Source: an uncultured Micrococcales bacterium
GTDB lineage: Bacteria; Actinomycetota; Actinomycetes; Actinomycetales; Microbacteriaceae
Reading direction: 5' to 3'
NCBI GenBank assembly: GCA_913062975.1
Contig: CAJXZO010000002.1
Coordinates: 107,686 to 171,685 of the forward strand
Length of the DNA: 64,000 nucleotides
The notes beneath the pieces were generated by a model. That model made no database searches and was not told the DNA's origin. It was given only the letters and a program-made list of their open reading frames with translations. The position numbers and the translations under genes were made by a program. Positions 34,367-42,810 of this stretch are shown in pieces. Numbering within the stretch: position 1 is the first letter of the stretch; every line of letters begins with the position of its first letter.

Positions 34367-35476
34367 ATGGCCGTTGTATCAATGAGGCAGCTGCTAGACA
34401 GTGGCGTGCACTTCGGGCACCAGACAAGGCGCTGGAACCCGAAAATGAAGAAATACATCCTGACCGATCGTTCAGGTATTTACATCATCGATCTGCAGCA
34501 ATCACTATCCCACATTGATGAGGCTTATAACTATGTGAAAGACATGGTTGCCTCTGGTGGAAACATCTTGTTTGTTGGAACCAAAAAGCAGGCTCAGGAG
34601 ATTGTTGCTCAACAGGCTTTGCGGGTTGGGCAGCCATTCATTAACCAGCGCTGGCTGGGTGGACTGTTGACTAACTTCAACACAGTAAACAAGCGTCTGC
34701 AGAGACTAAAAGAATTAGAAACCATGGATTTGGAAAACCCAGCTTCAACTGGTTACACCAAAAAAGAACTGTTGCTTCTGCGCCGTGAGCGAGACAAGTT
34801 GGATCGCTCTCTGGGCGGTATCAAAAACATCAATCGCACACCAACCGCTTTGTGGGTTGTAGACACCAACAAGGAACACCTTGCTGTCACAGAGGCCAAG
34901 AAGCTGGGCATCCCCGTTTTGGCGATTCTGGACACCAACTGTGACCCTGAGGATGTCAAAATCGGTATCCCTGGAAACGATGACGCAATTCGCTCAATCG
35001 AATTGCTAACCAAGGTAATTGCAGACGCCGCAGCTGATGGCATGGTTGCAAGGCACTCAAGCGGAGAGCAGGAAGCAGAGCCTCTAGCTGAGTGGGAGCG
35101 CGAGCTTTTGGCCCAGCCAGAGACTCCAGTGGCGGAAGCAGAGACCGTTTCAGCAACTGAAACTGGCGACAGCCCTGTTGCAGAAACAGAAGAAAAGCCA
35201 GCTGAGAAGAAGGCTCCGGCTAAGAAAGCCCCAGCCAAGAAGCCTGCTGCCAAGACCGAAGAAAAGCCAGCCGCTAAAGCTCCGGCTAAAAAGTCTGAGG
35301 AAAAACCAGCAGCAAAAAAGCCTGCTGCTAAGAAGACCGAAGAAAAGCCAGCTGAGAAGAAGGCCCCTGCTAAAAAACCAGCGGCGAAAAAGGCTGAGGA
35401 AAAACCAGCTGCCAAGAAGGCTCCTGCTAAGAAGCCCGCAGCAAAGTCAACCAAAGAGAAAAAGGAAGCTGAGTAA
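34367..35476 (+). CDS. rpsB: 30S ribosomal protein S2 with long Lys/Ala-rich tail
   Basis: Residues 1-240 are standard S2 ([55 protein letters not shown]). After about residue 260 a 110-residue low-complexity tail of repeated [21 protein letters not shown] units follows, highly charged with both lysine and glutamate and rich in proline. S2 tails are known in Actinobacteria, but this one is unusually long and histone H1-like. The ATG at 34367 matches the S2 N-terminus; an earlier in-frame start at 34334 does not. The stop shares a base with the tsf start (TAATG). Confidence 0.95.
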   Translation: MAVVSMRQLLDSGVHFGHQTRRWNPKMKKYILTDRSGIYIIDLQQSLSHIDEAYNYVKDMVASGGNILFVGTKKQAQEIVAQQALRVGQPFINQRWLGGLLTNFNTVNKRLQRLKELETMDLENPASTGYTKKELLLLRRERDKLDRSLGGIKNINRTPTALWVVDTNKEHLAVTEAKKLGIPVLAILDTNCDPEDVKIGIPGNDDAIRSIELLTKVIADAAADGMVARHSSGEQEAEPLAEWERELLAQPETPVAEAETVSATETGDSPVAETEEKPAEKKAPAKKAPAKKPAAKTEEKPAAKAPAKKSEEKPAAKKPAAKKTEEKPAEKKAPAKKPAAKKAEEKPAAKKAPAKKPAAKSTKEKKEAE

Positions 35477-36303
35477 TGTCCAACTACACGGCAGCTGATG
35501 TCAAGGCCCTGCGTGAGCGCAGCGGCGCAGGAATGATGGATTGCAAGAAGGCACTTGATGAATCCGATGGTGACCTCGAAAAGGCCATGGAGGCATTGCG
35601 CCTAAAAGGCCTGAAGGGTGTTACCAAGCGTGAAGGTCGCGCAACCAGTGAGGGACTGATTGTTTCTCGTGTGAGCGACGGCAAAGGCTTTCTGATGGAG
35701 CTTGCTTGCGAAACCGACTTTGTTGCCAAGGGTGAGAAGTTCATCGAACTGGCAGACAGTGTTGCGGACGCTTTGGTTGGTAGCGATGCCACCAATGCCG
35801 AAGAAGCACTAAAGGCTCCAATGGGTTCTTCAACTGTTGGGGAGCAGATCACCAACGAGGCTGCAATCTTGGGTGAGAAAGTGGAGCTAAGAAAGTTCGC
35901 AGCAGCTTCAGCGGACAGCTTTGACGCCTACATGCACCGCACCAGCAAGGACCTTCCTCCACAGGTGGGTGTTTTGTTGGGCTACAGCGGCGGAGATGCA
36001 GATGTCGCTCATGACGTTGCAGTTCACATTGCTGCTTTCTCACCGATTTACATGTCACGTGAAGACGTGCCAGCAGATTTGGTTGAAAAAGAGCGCTCGA
36101 TCGCCGAGGAAACAGCTCGCAACGAGGGAAAGCCAGAGCAGGCATTGCCAAAAATTGTTGAGGGAAGAGTTACTGGTTTCTTCAAGGAGAATGTCTTGCT
36201 CGACCAGGCATTCGCCAAGGACCCAAAGCAGAGCGTTGGACAGGTATTAGAAAGCGCAGGGGTGAAGGTCAGTTCCTTTATTCGCCTCCGCGTTGGAGCA
36301 TAA
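35476..36303 (+). CDS. tsf: Elongation factor Ts
   Basis: Guanine exchange factor for EF-Tu, 275 residues. The N-terminal UBA-like domain has [16 protein letters not shown] and the core has the conserved [12 protein letters not shown] that inserts into EF-Tu, plus [23 protein letters not shown]. Coupled to rpsB by a one-base overlap and ended by a rho-independent terminator. Confidence 0.96.
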   Translation: MSNYTAADVKALRERSGAGMMDCKKALDESDGDLEKAMEALRLKGLKGVTKREGRATSEGLIVSRVSDGKGFLMELACETDFVAKGEKFIELADSVADALVGSDATNAEEALKAPMGSSTVGEQITNEAAILGEKVELRKFAAASADSFDAYMHRTSKDLPPQVGVLLGYSGGDADVAHDVAVHIAAFSPIYMSREDVPADLVEKERSIAEETARNEGKPEQALPKIVEGRVTGFFKENVLLDQAFAKDPKQSVGQVLESAGVKVSSFIRLRVGA

Positions 36304-36319
36304 ATAGTTCTATCCTTAA

Positions 36320-36350
36320 ATGGGCCCGGTTTCGCCGGGTCCATTTTTGT
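36320..36350 (+). terminator. Rho-independent terminator after tsf
   Basis: A ten-bp stem (36320-36329 with 36335-36344; core GGGCCCGG/CCGGGTCC with one G-T pair), loop TTTCG, then TTTTTG and further T-rich sequence. Ends the rpsB-tsf unit. Confidence 0.88.
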
Positions 36351-36389
36351 TTTCCCCCTAAACTATTCAAGAGCCAAGGAGGAGTTAAC

Positions 36390-37097
36390 TTGCCCGAGAA
36401 AAACAGAAGAGTTCTACTAAAACTCTCAGGTGAAGCCTTTGGTGGAGGCGAAGTTGGGGTGAACCCAGATGTAGTTGCCTCGATTGCGAATGAAATCGCA
36501 GCTGGAGCGGAAAAGGCCGAGGTTGCAATCGTGGTTGGTGGCGGAAATTTTTTCAGGGGAGCCGAGCTAAGCAATCGAGGGATGGATCGGGCCAGAGCCG
36601 ATTACATGGGGATGCTTGGAACAGTCATGAATGCCCTAGCCTTGCAGGACTTTTTGGAACAAGCAGGCGTGAACACACGTGTGCAATCAGCCATTTCAAT
36701 GGCTCAGGTGACGGAGGCTTACATCCCATTGAGAGCAATTAGGCATCTCGAAAAGCAGAGAGTGGTGATCTTCGGAGCGGGTGCGGGATTGCCCTATTTC
36801 TCAACTGATACGGTTTCAGCTCAAAGGGCTCTTGAGATCAAGGCAGACGAAGTCTTGGTGTCGAAAAATGGTGTCGATGGTGTTTACACAGATGACCCAA
36901 ATCAAAACCCCGATGCTGAGTTGATCGAGTCAATCAGCTATCACGATGCACTGATTCGAGAATTAAAGGTGGTTGATTCCACCGCATTTAGCTTATGCAT
37001 GGATAACAAGATGCCGATGAGGGTTTTTGGAATGAACAAGCCAGGCAACATCACAGCTGCAATCAGCGGAGAACAAATTGGAACTTCGGTTAGTTAG
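36390..37097 (+). CDS. pyrH: UMP kinase
   Basis: Phosphorylates UMP to UDP; amino-acid-kinase fold, 235 residues. Motifs are [35 protein letters not shown] and the C-terminal DKMP-like [10 protein letters not shown]. The TTG start has a strong AAGGAGG site. A TAAACT box at 36359-36364, just after the tsf terminator, is a plausible promoter for pyrH-frr-cdsA. Confidence 0.96.
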   Translation: MPEKNRRVLLKLSGEAFGGGEVGVNPDVVASIANEIAAGAEKAEVAIVVGGGNFFRGAELSNRGMDRARADYMGMLGTVMNALALQDFLEQAGVNTRVQSAISMAQVTEAYIPLRAIRHLEKQRVVIFGAGAGLPYFSTDTVSAQRALEIKADEVLVSKNGVDGVYTDDPNQNPDAELIESISYHDALIRELKVVDSTAFSLCMDNKMPMRVFGMNKPGNITAAISGEQIGTSVS

Positions 37098-37109
37098 AAA
37101 GGTAACTAC

Positions 37110-37670
37110 ATGACTCAGCAATCACTAGACACCGCCATAGAAAAAATGGACAAGGCGGTTAGTGCCACAAAAGAAGAATTTGCATCAATCAGAAGTGGTA
37201 GAGCTAACCCGCAGATGTTTAGCAAGATTATGGTTGACTACTACGGCACACCAACACCCCTGGAGCAGTTGGCAAGCCTTCAAAACCCAGAAGCAAGAAC
37301 GATTGTGATTACCCCCTATGACAAGTCCGTTCTGGGAGAGATTGAAAAAACCCTCAGAGATTCCCCAAATTTGGGAGTGAATCCAACCAATGATGGAAAT
37401 CTAATCAGGGCCAGCATGCCAGAACTAACCGAAGAGCGTCGCAAAGAGTATGTGAAATTGACTCGTGACAAAGCAGAGGCTGGAAAAGTAGCGATTAGAA
37501 ACATCCGCAGGCACGCCAAAGATGAGTTCGATCAGCTCAAAAAAGATGGTGAAGCAAGTGATGATGATGTCAGCCGCGCGGAAAAAGAGCTCGAGGCAAT
37601 TACCAAAAAACATGTCGATCAAATCGATGAGGCCTTGAAAAACAAAGAGGCAGAACTACTCGAGGTATAA
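37110..37670 (+). CDS. frr: Ribosome recycling factor
   Basis: 186 residues mimicking tRNA shape that, with EF-G, splits post-termination ribosomes. Typical segments are [25 protein letters not shown] (seen in shorter blocks), VTIYDKS-like [14 protein letters not shown] and the helical bundle [21 protein letters not shown]. Follows pyrH by 12 nt and directly abuts cdsA. Confidence 0.96.
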   Translation: MTQQSLDTAIEKMDKAVSATKEEFASIRSGRANPQMFSKIMVDYYGTPTPLEQLASLQNPEARTIVITPYDKSVLGEIEKTLRDSPNLGVNPTNDGNLIRASMPELTEERRKEYVKLTRDKAEAGKVAIRNIRRHAKDEFDQLKKDGEASDDDVSRAEKELEAITKKHVDQIDEALKNKEAELLEV

Positions 37671-38498
37671 GTGGAACCTAAGGCCAAATCTAAAACCCTT
37701 TTACCAAGGGTTTTAGTTGGGGTTGGCCTCGGGGGAGCTTTTTTAGCAAGCCTTTTAGACCCACTTCTATTTGTTTTTTTGGCCCTAATGGCTGCAATGG
37801 CAGGAACCTGGGAGTTGGCGTCAGCTTTGCGCCACGGCGGATATCAAATCAGTCGTTGGGCTGCGGCTTATTTGGCATTGCCGGTCATTGGCTTTAGTTA
37901 TTTCGAGGGAGCGATTGGCCAGTGGCTGAGCGCTTTAGTGTCGATAGCACTTTTGTCAATCGTCACCCTGGCCTATGAGCTGTTTGAAAGACAGGGGACT
38001 AGAAGACAACTGCTTAGGAATCTCAGCGCAGGTGTGTTCGTGGTTTTCTATGTGCCATTGATGATGTCTTTTGCGGTTCTCATAGTTGCTGCCGATAACG
38101 GAATCGCAATACTTTTTTCAGTGGTTTTAACCGTTGTTGCCATCGATACCTTCGGTTATCTAATCGGTAGGTTTTTTGGTAAAACTCGATTTGCTCCCGG
38201 GATCAGTCCCAAAAAGACTTGGGAGGGCTTCATCGCAAGTGTTGTTGGAGCATTACTGGTTGGCATATCCAGTGCTTATTTCCTAATTGGAACCACTCTT
38301 TTGCTGGCAGTTGTATTCAGTCTTTCAATACTGCTATCAGCGGTCTTGGGAGACCTTTCAGAAAGTTTGATTAAAAGAGATCTGGGAATCAAAGACATGG
38401 GGGACATCTTGCCCGGCCACGGTGGGGTGATGGACAGGTTAGACTCGATGTTGCCCGCTGCATTTATCGGATATCTATTTATGCTGGTGTTTTTATAG
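37671..38498 (+). CDS. cdsA: Phosphatidate cytidylyltransferase
   Basis: Makes CDP-diacylglycerol for phospholipid synthesis in the membrane. The 275-residue polytopic protein has about eight helices and the CDS signature near the C-terminus: GDLSESLIKRDLGIKDMGD followed by LPGHGGVMDRLDS. GTG start with GAGGT upstream; no gap after frr. The order pyrH-frr-cdsA is conserved. Confidence 0.94.
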   Translation: MEPKAKSKTLLPRVLVGVGLGGAFLASLLDPLLFVFLALMAAMAGTWELASALRHGGYQISRWAAAYLALPVIGFSYFEGAIGQWLSALVSIALLSIVTLAYELFERQGTRRQLLRNLSAGVFVVFYVPLMMSFAVLIVAADNGIAILFSVVLTVVAIDTFGYLIGRFFGKTRFAPGISPKKTWEGFIASVVGALLVGISSAYFLIGTTLLLAVVFSLSILLSAVLGDLSESLIKRDLGIKDMGDILPGHGGVMDRLDSMLPAAFIGYLFMLVFL

Positions 38499-38506
38499 GA
38501 GATCAA

Positions 38507-38995
38507 TTGGAAAACAAGATTCCAAAAGCAATCAACGAAGAGATTGGTTACGAGCCATCAGAAGTGGTGGAACTGCTGTCAAACGCCAGTGACTGGAAAA
38601 CAATTTCAGATCAGAAAATCTCTCTAGTTGCAGGTGGACTGGACATCGAAACAACCGACCGAGTCATCGATGCCGCCGTTGATTATCTGCAACTTAATCA
38701 AGGAGTCGAGGTCAACCAAGACCCTGAGGATATGCAAGACATGCTGGCCGGAGTTCTTGCTGAAAAGCCAGGAGGCAGGTTCCCACTGGTTGGAGTTTTC
38801 GAAAAAGGCTATGACGTGAAGACCGTTGATTCACTCTTGCTAATGATTGAGCATGAGCTGTTTGGCGGAGATCAGATTGACACCAAGCTTTTGAGGCCAG
38901 GGTTTATACCCAAGGTGCGGATGGGTTATCTGATGAGCTCAGTTGATGAGGTTTTCAATAACCTGGTTATTGGCATCATTGCCAGCAGAAACTAA
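38507..38995 (+). CDS. Small protein with two DivIVA-type motifs
   Basis: 162 residues, mostly acidic, from a TTG with AGGAG upstream. Two segments resemble the short DivIVA N-terminal motif of the form F-x-x-x-x-x-G-Y-(D)-x-x-x-V-D: FPLVGVFEKGYDVKTVDSLL (about 102-121) and FIPKVRMGYLMSSVDEVF (about 134-151). No long coiled coil follows. Proteins with such repeats after cdsA are found in related Microbacteriaceae, suggesting a link with polar growth or division; that is inference. The first 95 residues are not recognised. Confidence 0.6.
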   Translation: MENKIPKAINEEIGYEPSEVVELLSNASDWKTISDQKISLVAGGLDIETTDRVIDAAVDYLQLNQGVEVNQDPEDMQDMLAGVLAEKPGGRFPLVGVFEKGYDVKTVDSLLLMIEHELFGGDQIDTKLLRPGFIPKVRMGYLMSSVDEVFNNLVIGIIASRN

Positions 38996-39046
38996 GGGTT
39001 TTCTGACACTAACTCTCAATGTAGAGTTGAGCCTTTGGAGGAATTC

Positions 39047-39610
39047 ATGGCAAGACACGCGTCACAGAAATCAGGACCTGGTCTAAGAATCGGCCTTGGT
39101 TTTTCCTTAGCGCTCGGTCTTATTGGCGTATCCGCTGTCTCTCCTTCGCTGGAACAGCTGTCAATTGCCGATAACTATGCACCAGATGCACCTTCTCAAG
39201 TTTTGATTAGCAACAACTCAAATGTTGATTTCGAAAGAGGTCAATATCTAATCATGAGTGGTCCAACTGCAACCAAGTTGCTAATTGGGGATGCAGAAAA
39301 CCCAGAGCCGGGAACAGTTAAGCGCTATGCGCTGGATCAGGTTTTGGAATATGACTGGGATTACTCGGAATACTCATGTCTGGTAAAGCTTTGGGAAAGA
39401 GAGAGCAATTGGCGCCACACAGCCACCAACAGTTCATCTGGTGCCTATGGCATTCCACAATCTCTGCCCGCCGAGAAGATGGCTAGTGCTGGCAGTGACT
39501 GGCGAACTAACCCTGAGACCCAAATTGACTGGGGTCTGAATTACATAGACCGTAGGTATGGTTCACCGTGTGCCGCACTTACCCATTCTGACGAACACAA
39601 CTGGTACTAA
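39047..39610 (+). CDS. Secreted lytic transglycosylase-like protein
   Basis: 187 residues with an N-terminal signal or anchor helix (about 13-33, IGLGFSLALGLIGVSAV). The C-terminal 75 residues form a transglycosylase-like domain: LVKLWERESNW with the likely catalytic glutamate, then GAYGIPQSLPAEKMASAGSDW and IDWGLNYIDRRYGSPC, the pattern of actinobacterial secreted SLT-like proteins that cut peptidoglycan. The ATG at 39047 is set by GGAGG five bases upstream; a TAGAGT box at 39022-39027 is a likely promoter. The TAA stop overlaps the next start by one base. Confidence 0.85.
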   Translation: MARHASQKSGPGLRIGLGFSLALGLIGVSAVSPSLEQLSIADNYAPDAPSQVLISNNSNVDFERGQYLIMSGPTATKLLIGDAENPEPGTVKRYALDQVLEYDWDYSEYSCLVKLWERESNWRHTATNSSSGAYGIPQSLPAEKMASAGSDWRTNPETQIDWGLNYIDRRYGSPCAALTHSDEHNWY

Positions 39611-39906
39611 TGGCAAGAGGAAAGCGTCGCAGAAGCGCAGCAAAAAAAGAGTATCGAGAGCTAGATTACGAGCTTCTGAAGATCTCAGCACCCAGAAGAG
39701 AAACTAAGCGGGGCATTGAATACGAGGTGCGCGGCACCAGTGGTCAGAGCGATGATCCAGCAAAGTTTTGGATTTGTCGCAACTGCTCGTTGGAAATTGA
39801 ACCAGGCACCAACCACATGGTTGCTTGGGATGTTCATAGAGGCATAGAAACCCGCAGGCATTTTCACAATCACTGCTGGAAAATGTTTCAAGGAAGGTTG
39901 GATTGA
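39610..39906 (+). CDS. Conserved zinc-ribbon-like protein
   Basis: 98 residues with a very basic N-terminus (ARGKRRRSAAKKEYR) and a putative metal site made of C-R-N-C near residue 55 and H-F-H-N-H-C at 85-90. Similar short proteins are annotated as ATP/GTP-binding in Actinobacteria without experimental support. The basic tail and the possible zinc site suggest nucleic-acid contact. Starts on the last base of the preceding stop, and the following gene overlaps it by 4 nt, so it is co-translated with a transglycosylase and a hydrolase. Confidence 0.7.
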   Translation: MARGKRRRSAAKKEYRELDYELLKISAPRRETKRGIEYEVRGTSGQSDDPAKFWICRNCSLEIEPGTNHMVAWDVHRGIETRRHFHNHCWKMFQGRLD

Positions 39907-40607
39907 GCGAAATTAGAGCTAGCACCGAGCTGCCAAGCATTCGAGAGATAGTTTGGTTGCAAACTGAAGATGGCGAGAGCCTAATCGGGGAGCTGGCAAA
40001 GGCTGAAAACCCAACTGGCGATGTCATTCTGTTTTGTCACCCTCTGCCGACCCATGGGGGTTTCATGGATTCACATATTTTGAGAAAGGCCGCCAACAGA
40101 CTTCCAGCCATTACCGGAATTAGCGTATTCAGGTTCAACACCAGAGGCACCGAGTCTCCCCATGGAAAATCAACAGGTGAATTCGATGGCGGCAATGCGG
40201 AGAGATTTGACCTTGATGCCGCCTATAACTACCTAGCCGACAAGTTCTCGAGAATCTGGCTGGTTGGCTGGTCTTTTGGAACAGAGTTAGTTTTGAAATA
40301 CGGTGCTCAATACCCAATCAGCGGAGCGGTTTTGCTCTCGCCCCCGCTTCATAGAACCAGTGCCGAGGAGCTTACGAGCTGGAACCAGAACCCGGCACCC
40401 CTGGTTGCTCTGATTCCAGAATTTGATGATTTTTTGACCGAGCAGCCAGCTCGTGAAAAATTTGCAGTGATTCCCACCATTGATATCCAAGTTGTTGAGG
40501 GTGCCAAGCATCTTTGGGTTGGAGAAACCTATACCCGTGAGGTTTTGAACCGAATCGTGGCTTTAATCAAGCCTGAATCATCGCCACTACCAACCGAGTG
40601 GGAATAA
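39903..40607 (+). CDS. Alpha/beta hydrolase
   Basis: 234 residues with the alpha/beta-hydrolase layout: an oxyanion-side HPLPTHGG, RFNTRGTESPHG, the nucleophile elbow GWSFG (serine near residue 123) and a C-terminal histidine in GAKHLWVGE. The acidic residue is probably in IPEFDDF. It resembles COG2945-type hydrolases; the substrate is unknown. TTG start, four-base overlap with the upstream gene. Ends exactly where the convergent AI-2E gene ends, with no spacer. Confidence 0.85.
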   Translation: MSEIRASTELPSIREIVWLQTEDGESLIGELAKAENPTGDVILFCHPLPTHGGFMDSHILRKAANRLPAITGISVFRFNTRGTESPHGKSTGEFDGGNAERFDLDAAYNYLADKFSRIWLVGWSFGTELVLKYGAQYPISGAVLLSPPLHRTSAEELTSWNQNPAPLVALIPEFDDFLTEQPAREKFAVIPTIDIQVVEGAKHLWVGETYTREVLNRIVALIKPESSPLPTEWE

Positions 40608-41663
40608 TCAGCGCATTTGCTGTCTGGGCATCCAAACTTCACGCAGAATTATAATGATGCTGGCAGCAACTGGAATTGCCACCAATGCTCCCAGCACACC
40701 AAGAAGTGTTCCACCCAAAAGTGCCGCAATAACAACAATCGGCGCGGGAACGCTGACAGCCTTTTTCATGATTCTCGGGCTAATTAGATAAGCCTCCAAT
40801 TGTAAATAAACCAGGTAGTAAATCACCAGAGTCAGAGCAGTTGTGGTGGAGTCGGTCAAAGAGACAAGAGTCACCAAGATTGCAGCAGTTATTGGTCCCA
40901 CAAGCGGAATTAGGGCAAGGATAAAGCTCACACTGGCGAGAAGCAATGCGAATGGAGCTCCGATAATGCTCAGGAAGATAAATGCGGACAGTGCGTGAAT
41001 GAAAGCTGTTGTGACCTGAGCGCTAACCCACTTACCAACGCTGCCAACAACCTGTTCTGTGATTTCAGAGAAACGGTCTCTTCTGCTGGCAGGAACCAAC
41101 TTGTAGCTGAATTCTTTGAGTTGCTGCAGAGATGCCATCAGATAAAGCGTCAGGATGATAACGATGATTGCGCCAAAAACGCCATTGATGATTCCAAGTC
41201 CAATCTGTAAGACCCCACCAAGTAGATTTGACCAGTTTGAGGAGTCTGAGAGGTAATCAGCCAGCGTAGATAGTGAGTTTGAGACTACGCCTCCGAGTTG
41301 TTGATCGAAATCATTGAAAACTTCTACATCAATCAGGCCATCAACAATTTGGGGTGCAGCCAATATCAAGTTATTCGCCTCACGAATAACGGTAGGGATG
41401 ATGTTGATCAGCAGAACGGTAATCAGCCCCACAAACCCAATTGCAACCAATGCAACCGATGCCCAGCGTGGCAGTCCGCGTTTGTCTATCCAATTGACTA
41501 GAGGATCTAGACCAAGTGCCACAAACAGTGCTGCAGCTATATAGGTGAGAATTGTTGCGGTTGTGGTCAAAGCTCCCGCAATTAGCAGAGCAAGCATCAC
41601 TCCAAGCCCACCCAGCAACCCCAAATAGAAGGCATTGCCAAGCTTGAAGTTGCTAATCTGCAT
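40608..41663 (-). CDS. AI-2E family transporter (permease)
   Basis: 351 residues with about eight helices and the family features: AAALFVALGLDPLVNWIDKRGLPRW near the N-terminus, a long soluble middle segment, ALIPLVGPITAAILV and the C-terminal ALLGGTLLGVLGALVAIPVA. Members export quorum signals or act as sodium/proton antiporters, and most are functionally unassigned. Its start overlaps the end of the upstream coiled-coil gene by 11 nt, so the two form an operon. Confidence 0.88.
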   Translation of the reverse strand: MQISNFKLGNAFYLGLLGGLGVMLALLIAGALTTTATILTYIAAALFVALGLDPLVNWIDKRGLPRWASVALVAIGFVGLITVLLINIIPTVIREANNLILAAPQIVDGLIDVEVFNDFDQQLGGVVSNSLSTLADYLSDSSNWSNLLGGVLQIGLGIINGVFGAIIVIILTLYLMASLQQLKEFSYKLVPASRRDRFSEITEQVVGSVGKWVSAQVTTAFIHALSAFIFLSIIGAPFALLLASVSFILALIPLVGPITAAILVTLVSLTDSTTTALTLVIYYLVYLQLEAYLISPRIMKKAVSVPAPIVVIAALLGGTLLGVLGALVAIPVAASIIIILREVWMPRQQMR

Positions 41664-42747
41664 CTATCTCCCTCTCTTCTTCTATTTCAATACCACTGAG
41701 TTTTTGCTTCAAACTGCGGATATACTCTTCGATGCTATCGCTCTGCTGTTGAAGTTTGCGTAGTTTTTCCCGATGCTTCAGCTCGATTTCTCTAAATCTC
41801 TCACTCGCTTCCGACTCCATCTGAGCCGCCGCTAGCTCTGCCTGATGAACTATTGCCTCCGCTTTTTCTCGCGCATCATTAACCTGAGTTTGATTTTCGC
41901 TCACCGCAGCAAGCTCCAAGGTTTCAATCTCGAAGGCCAATCGCTTTTTAGTTTTTACTAAATCATCAACACTCTGCTGGGCAGTTCGCACATATTCTTC
42001 AGCCTCATGGATGGAGGCATCCGCGTTTTGCTTGAATGTTTTCTCGGCCTGAACTTTTTGCTCAGCAAGGCTTTTTTCTAAAGCGGCGATTCGTTTCTCA
42101 CCAATCAACTTTGTCGCCAATTTTTCATCAAGCTGGTCTAAAAGGTCTTGCCTAATTGACGCAAGTTGCTTTTCGTTCTCTGCCTGCTGCAGAGCAATTT
42201 CCCTCTTTGCTCGCATTCGGGTTCCAGCAACCTCGGTTGCCACAATTCCACGCAGGCGACCCGCTTCTCTATTGGCTTCTTCCAGAATCTCCTGTGCTTG
42301 CTCTTTGGCGTTTTCAATAATCTGTGCCGCCTCCTGTTGGCTGGATTTCAGCCAGCTTTTTGCTCTTTTTTCGGCATCGGAGATTGTTTTTTGATACTCA
42401 GCCTCTAATTCGGAGCGACGTGATTCTATTTGCTCTTCAAATTCTTCTCTGGCGCTAGCTAGCTCCGCGTTTTGCTCGCTGACTAGTCTTTTCGCTATCT
42501 GCTCCGCATCAGAGAGAATTCTGTTTGCCTGAGAACCTAGTGAGGTGTAATCGGGGTTTTGAATCTCGTGCAGTCTTTGGGCTTTGTCTTTTTCGGAACT
42601 TTGAACCTGTTTTAGTTGCGCGGCAAGTTCCTGGTTCAAAGTTGACAGCCTAAGGATTTCGGCGTTTAGCCTTTTGAGCTCGTTGTCAACCTGTTGGCGG
42701 TCATAGCCACGAACGCTAGATTCGAATTTGCTGTTGGCCTGCGACAA
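41653..42747 (-). CDS. DivIVA-like coiled-coil protein
   Basis: 364 residues. The N-terminus (FESSVRGYDRQQVDNELKRLNAE) is a DivIVA/Wag31-type motif, followed by almost continuous heptad coiled coil rich in glutamate, glutamine and alanine up to about residue 350. The layout resembles Scy/FilP-type polarity scaffolds of Actinobacteria, which gather growth machinery at cell poles. TTG start with AGGAG eight bases upstream. Transcribed together with the AI-2E permease; diverges from the lipobox protein gene. Confidence 0.75.
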   Translation of the reverse strand: MSQANSKFESSVRGYDRQQVDNELKRLNAEILRLSTLNQELAAQLKQVQSSEKDKAQRLHEIQNPDYTSLGSQANRILSDAEQIAKRLVSEQNAELASAREEFEEQIESRRSELEAEYQKTISDAEKRAKSWLKSSQQEAAQIIENAKEQAQEILEEANREAGRLRGIVATEVAGTRMRAKREIALQQAENEKQLASIRQDLLDQLDEKLATKLIGEKRIAALEKSLAEQKVQAEKTFKQNADASIHEAEEYVRTAQQSVDDLVKTKKRLAFEIETLELAAVSENQTQVNDAREKAEAIVHQAELAAAQMESEASERFREIELKHREKLRKLQQQSDSIEEYIRSLKQKLSGIEIEEEREIDAD

Positions 42748-42810
42748 GTTTTCACTCCTGGTTAGTAAAATGCTTCGAGCTAGCCAAAAGTCTAGCGGGA
42801 ATGGTTGACA

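Noticed and set aside
34753..35454. A 233-codon minus-strand frame rich in Phe-Ala-Ala-Gly opposite rpsB.
   Set aside because: It mirrors the Lys/Ala/Pro repeat of the S2 tail on the other strand; there is no ribosome binding site or recognisable protein, so it is a composition artefact.
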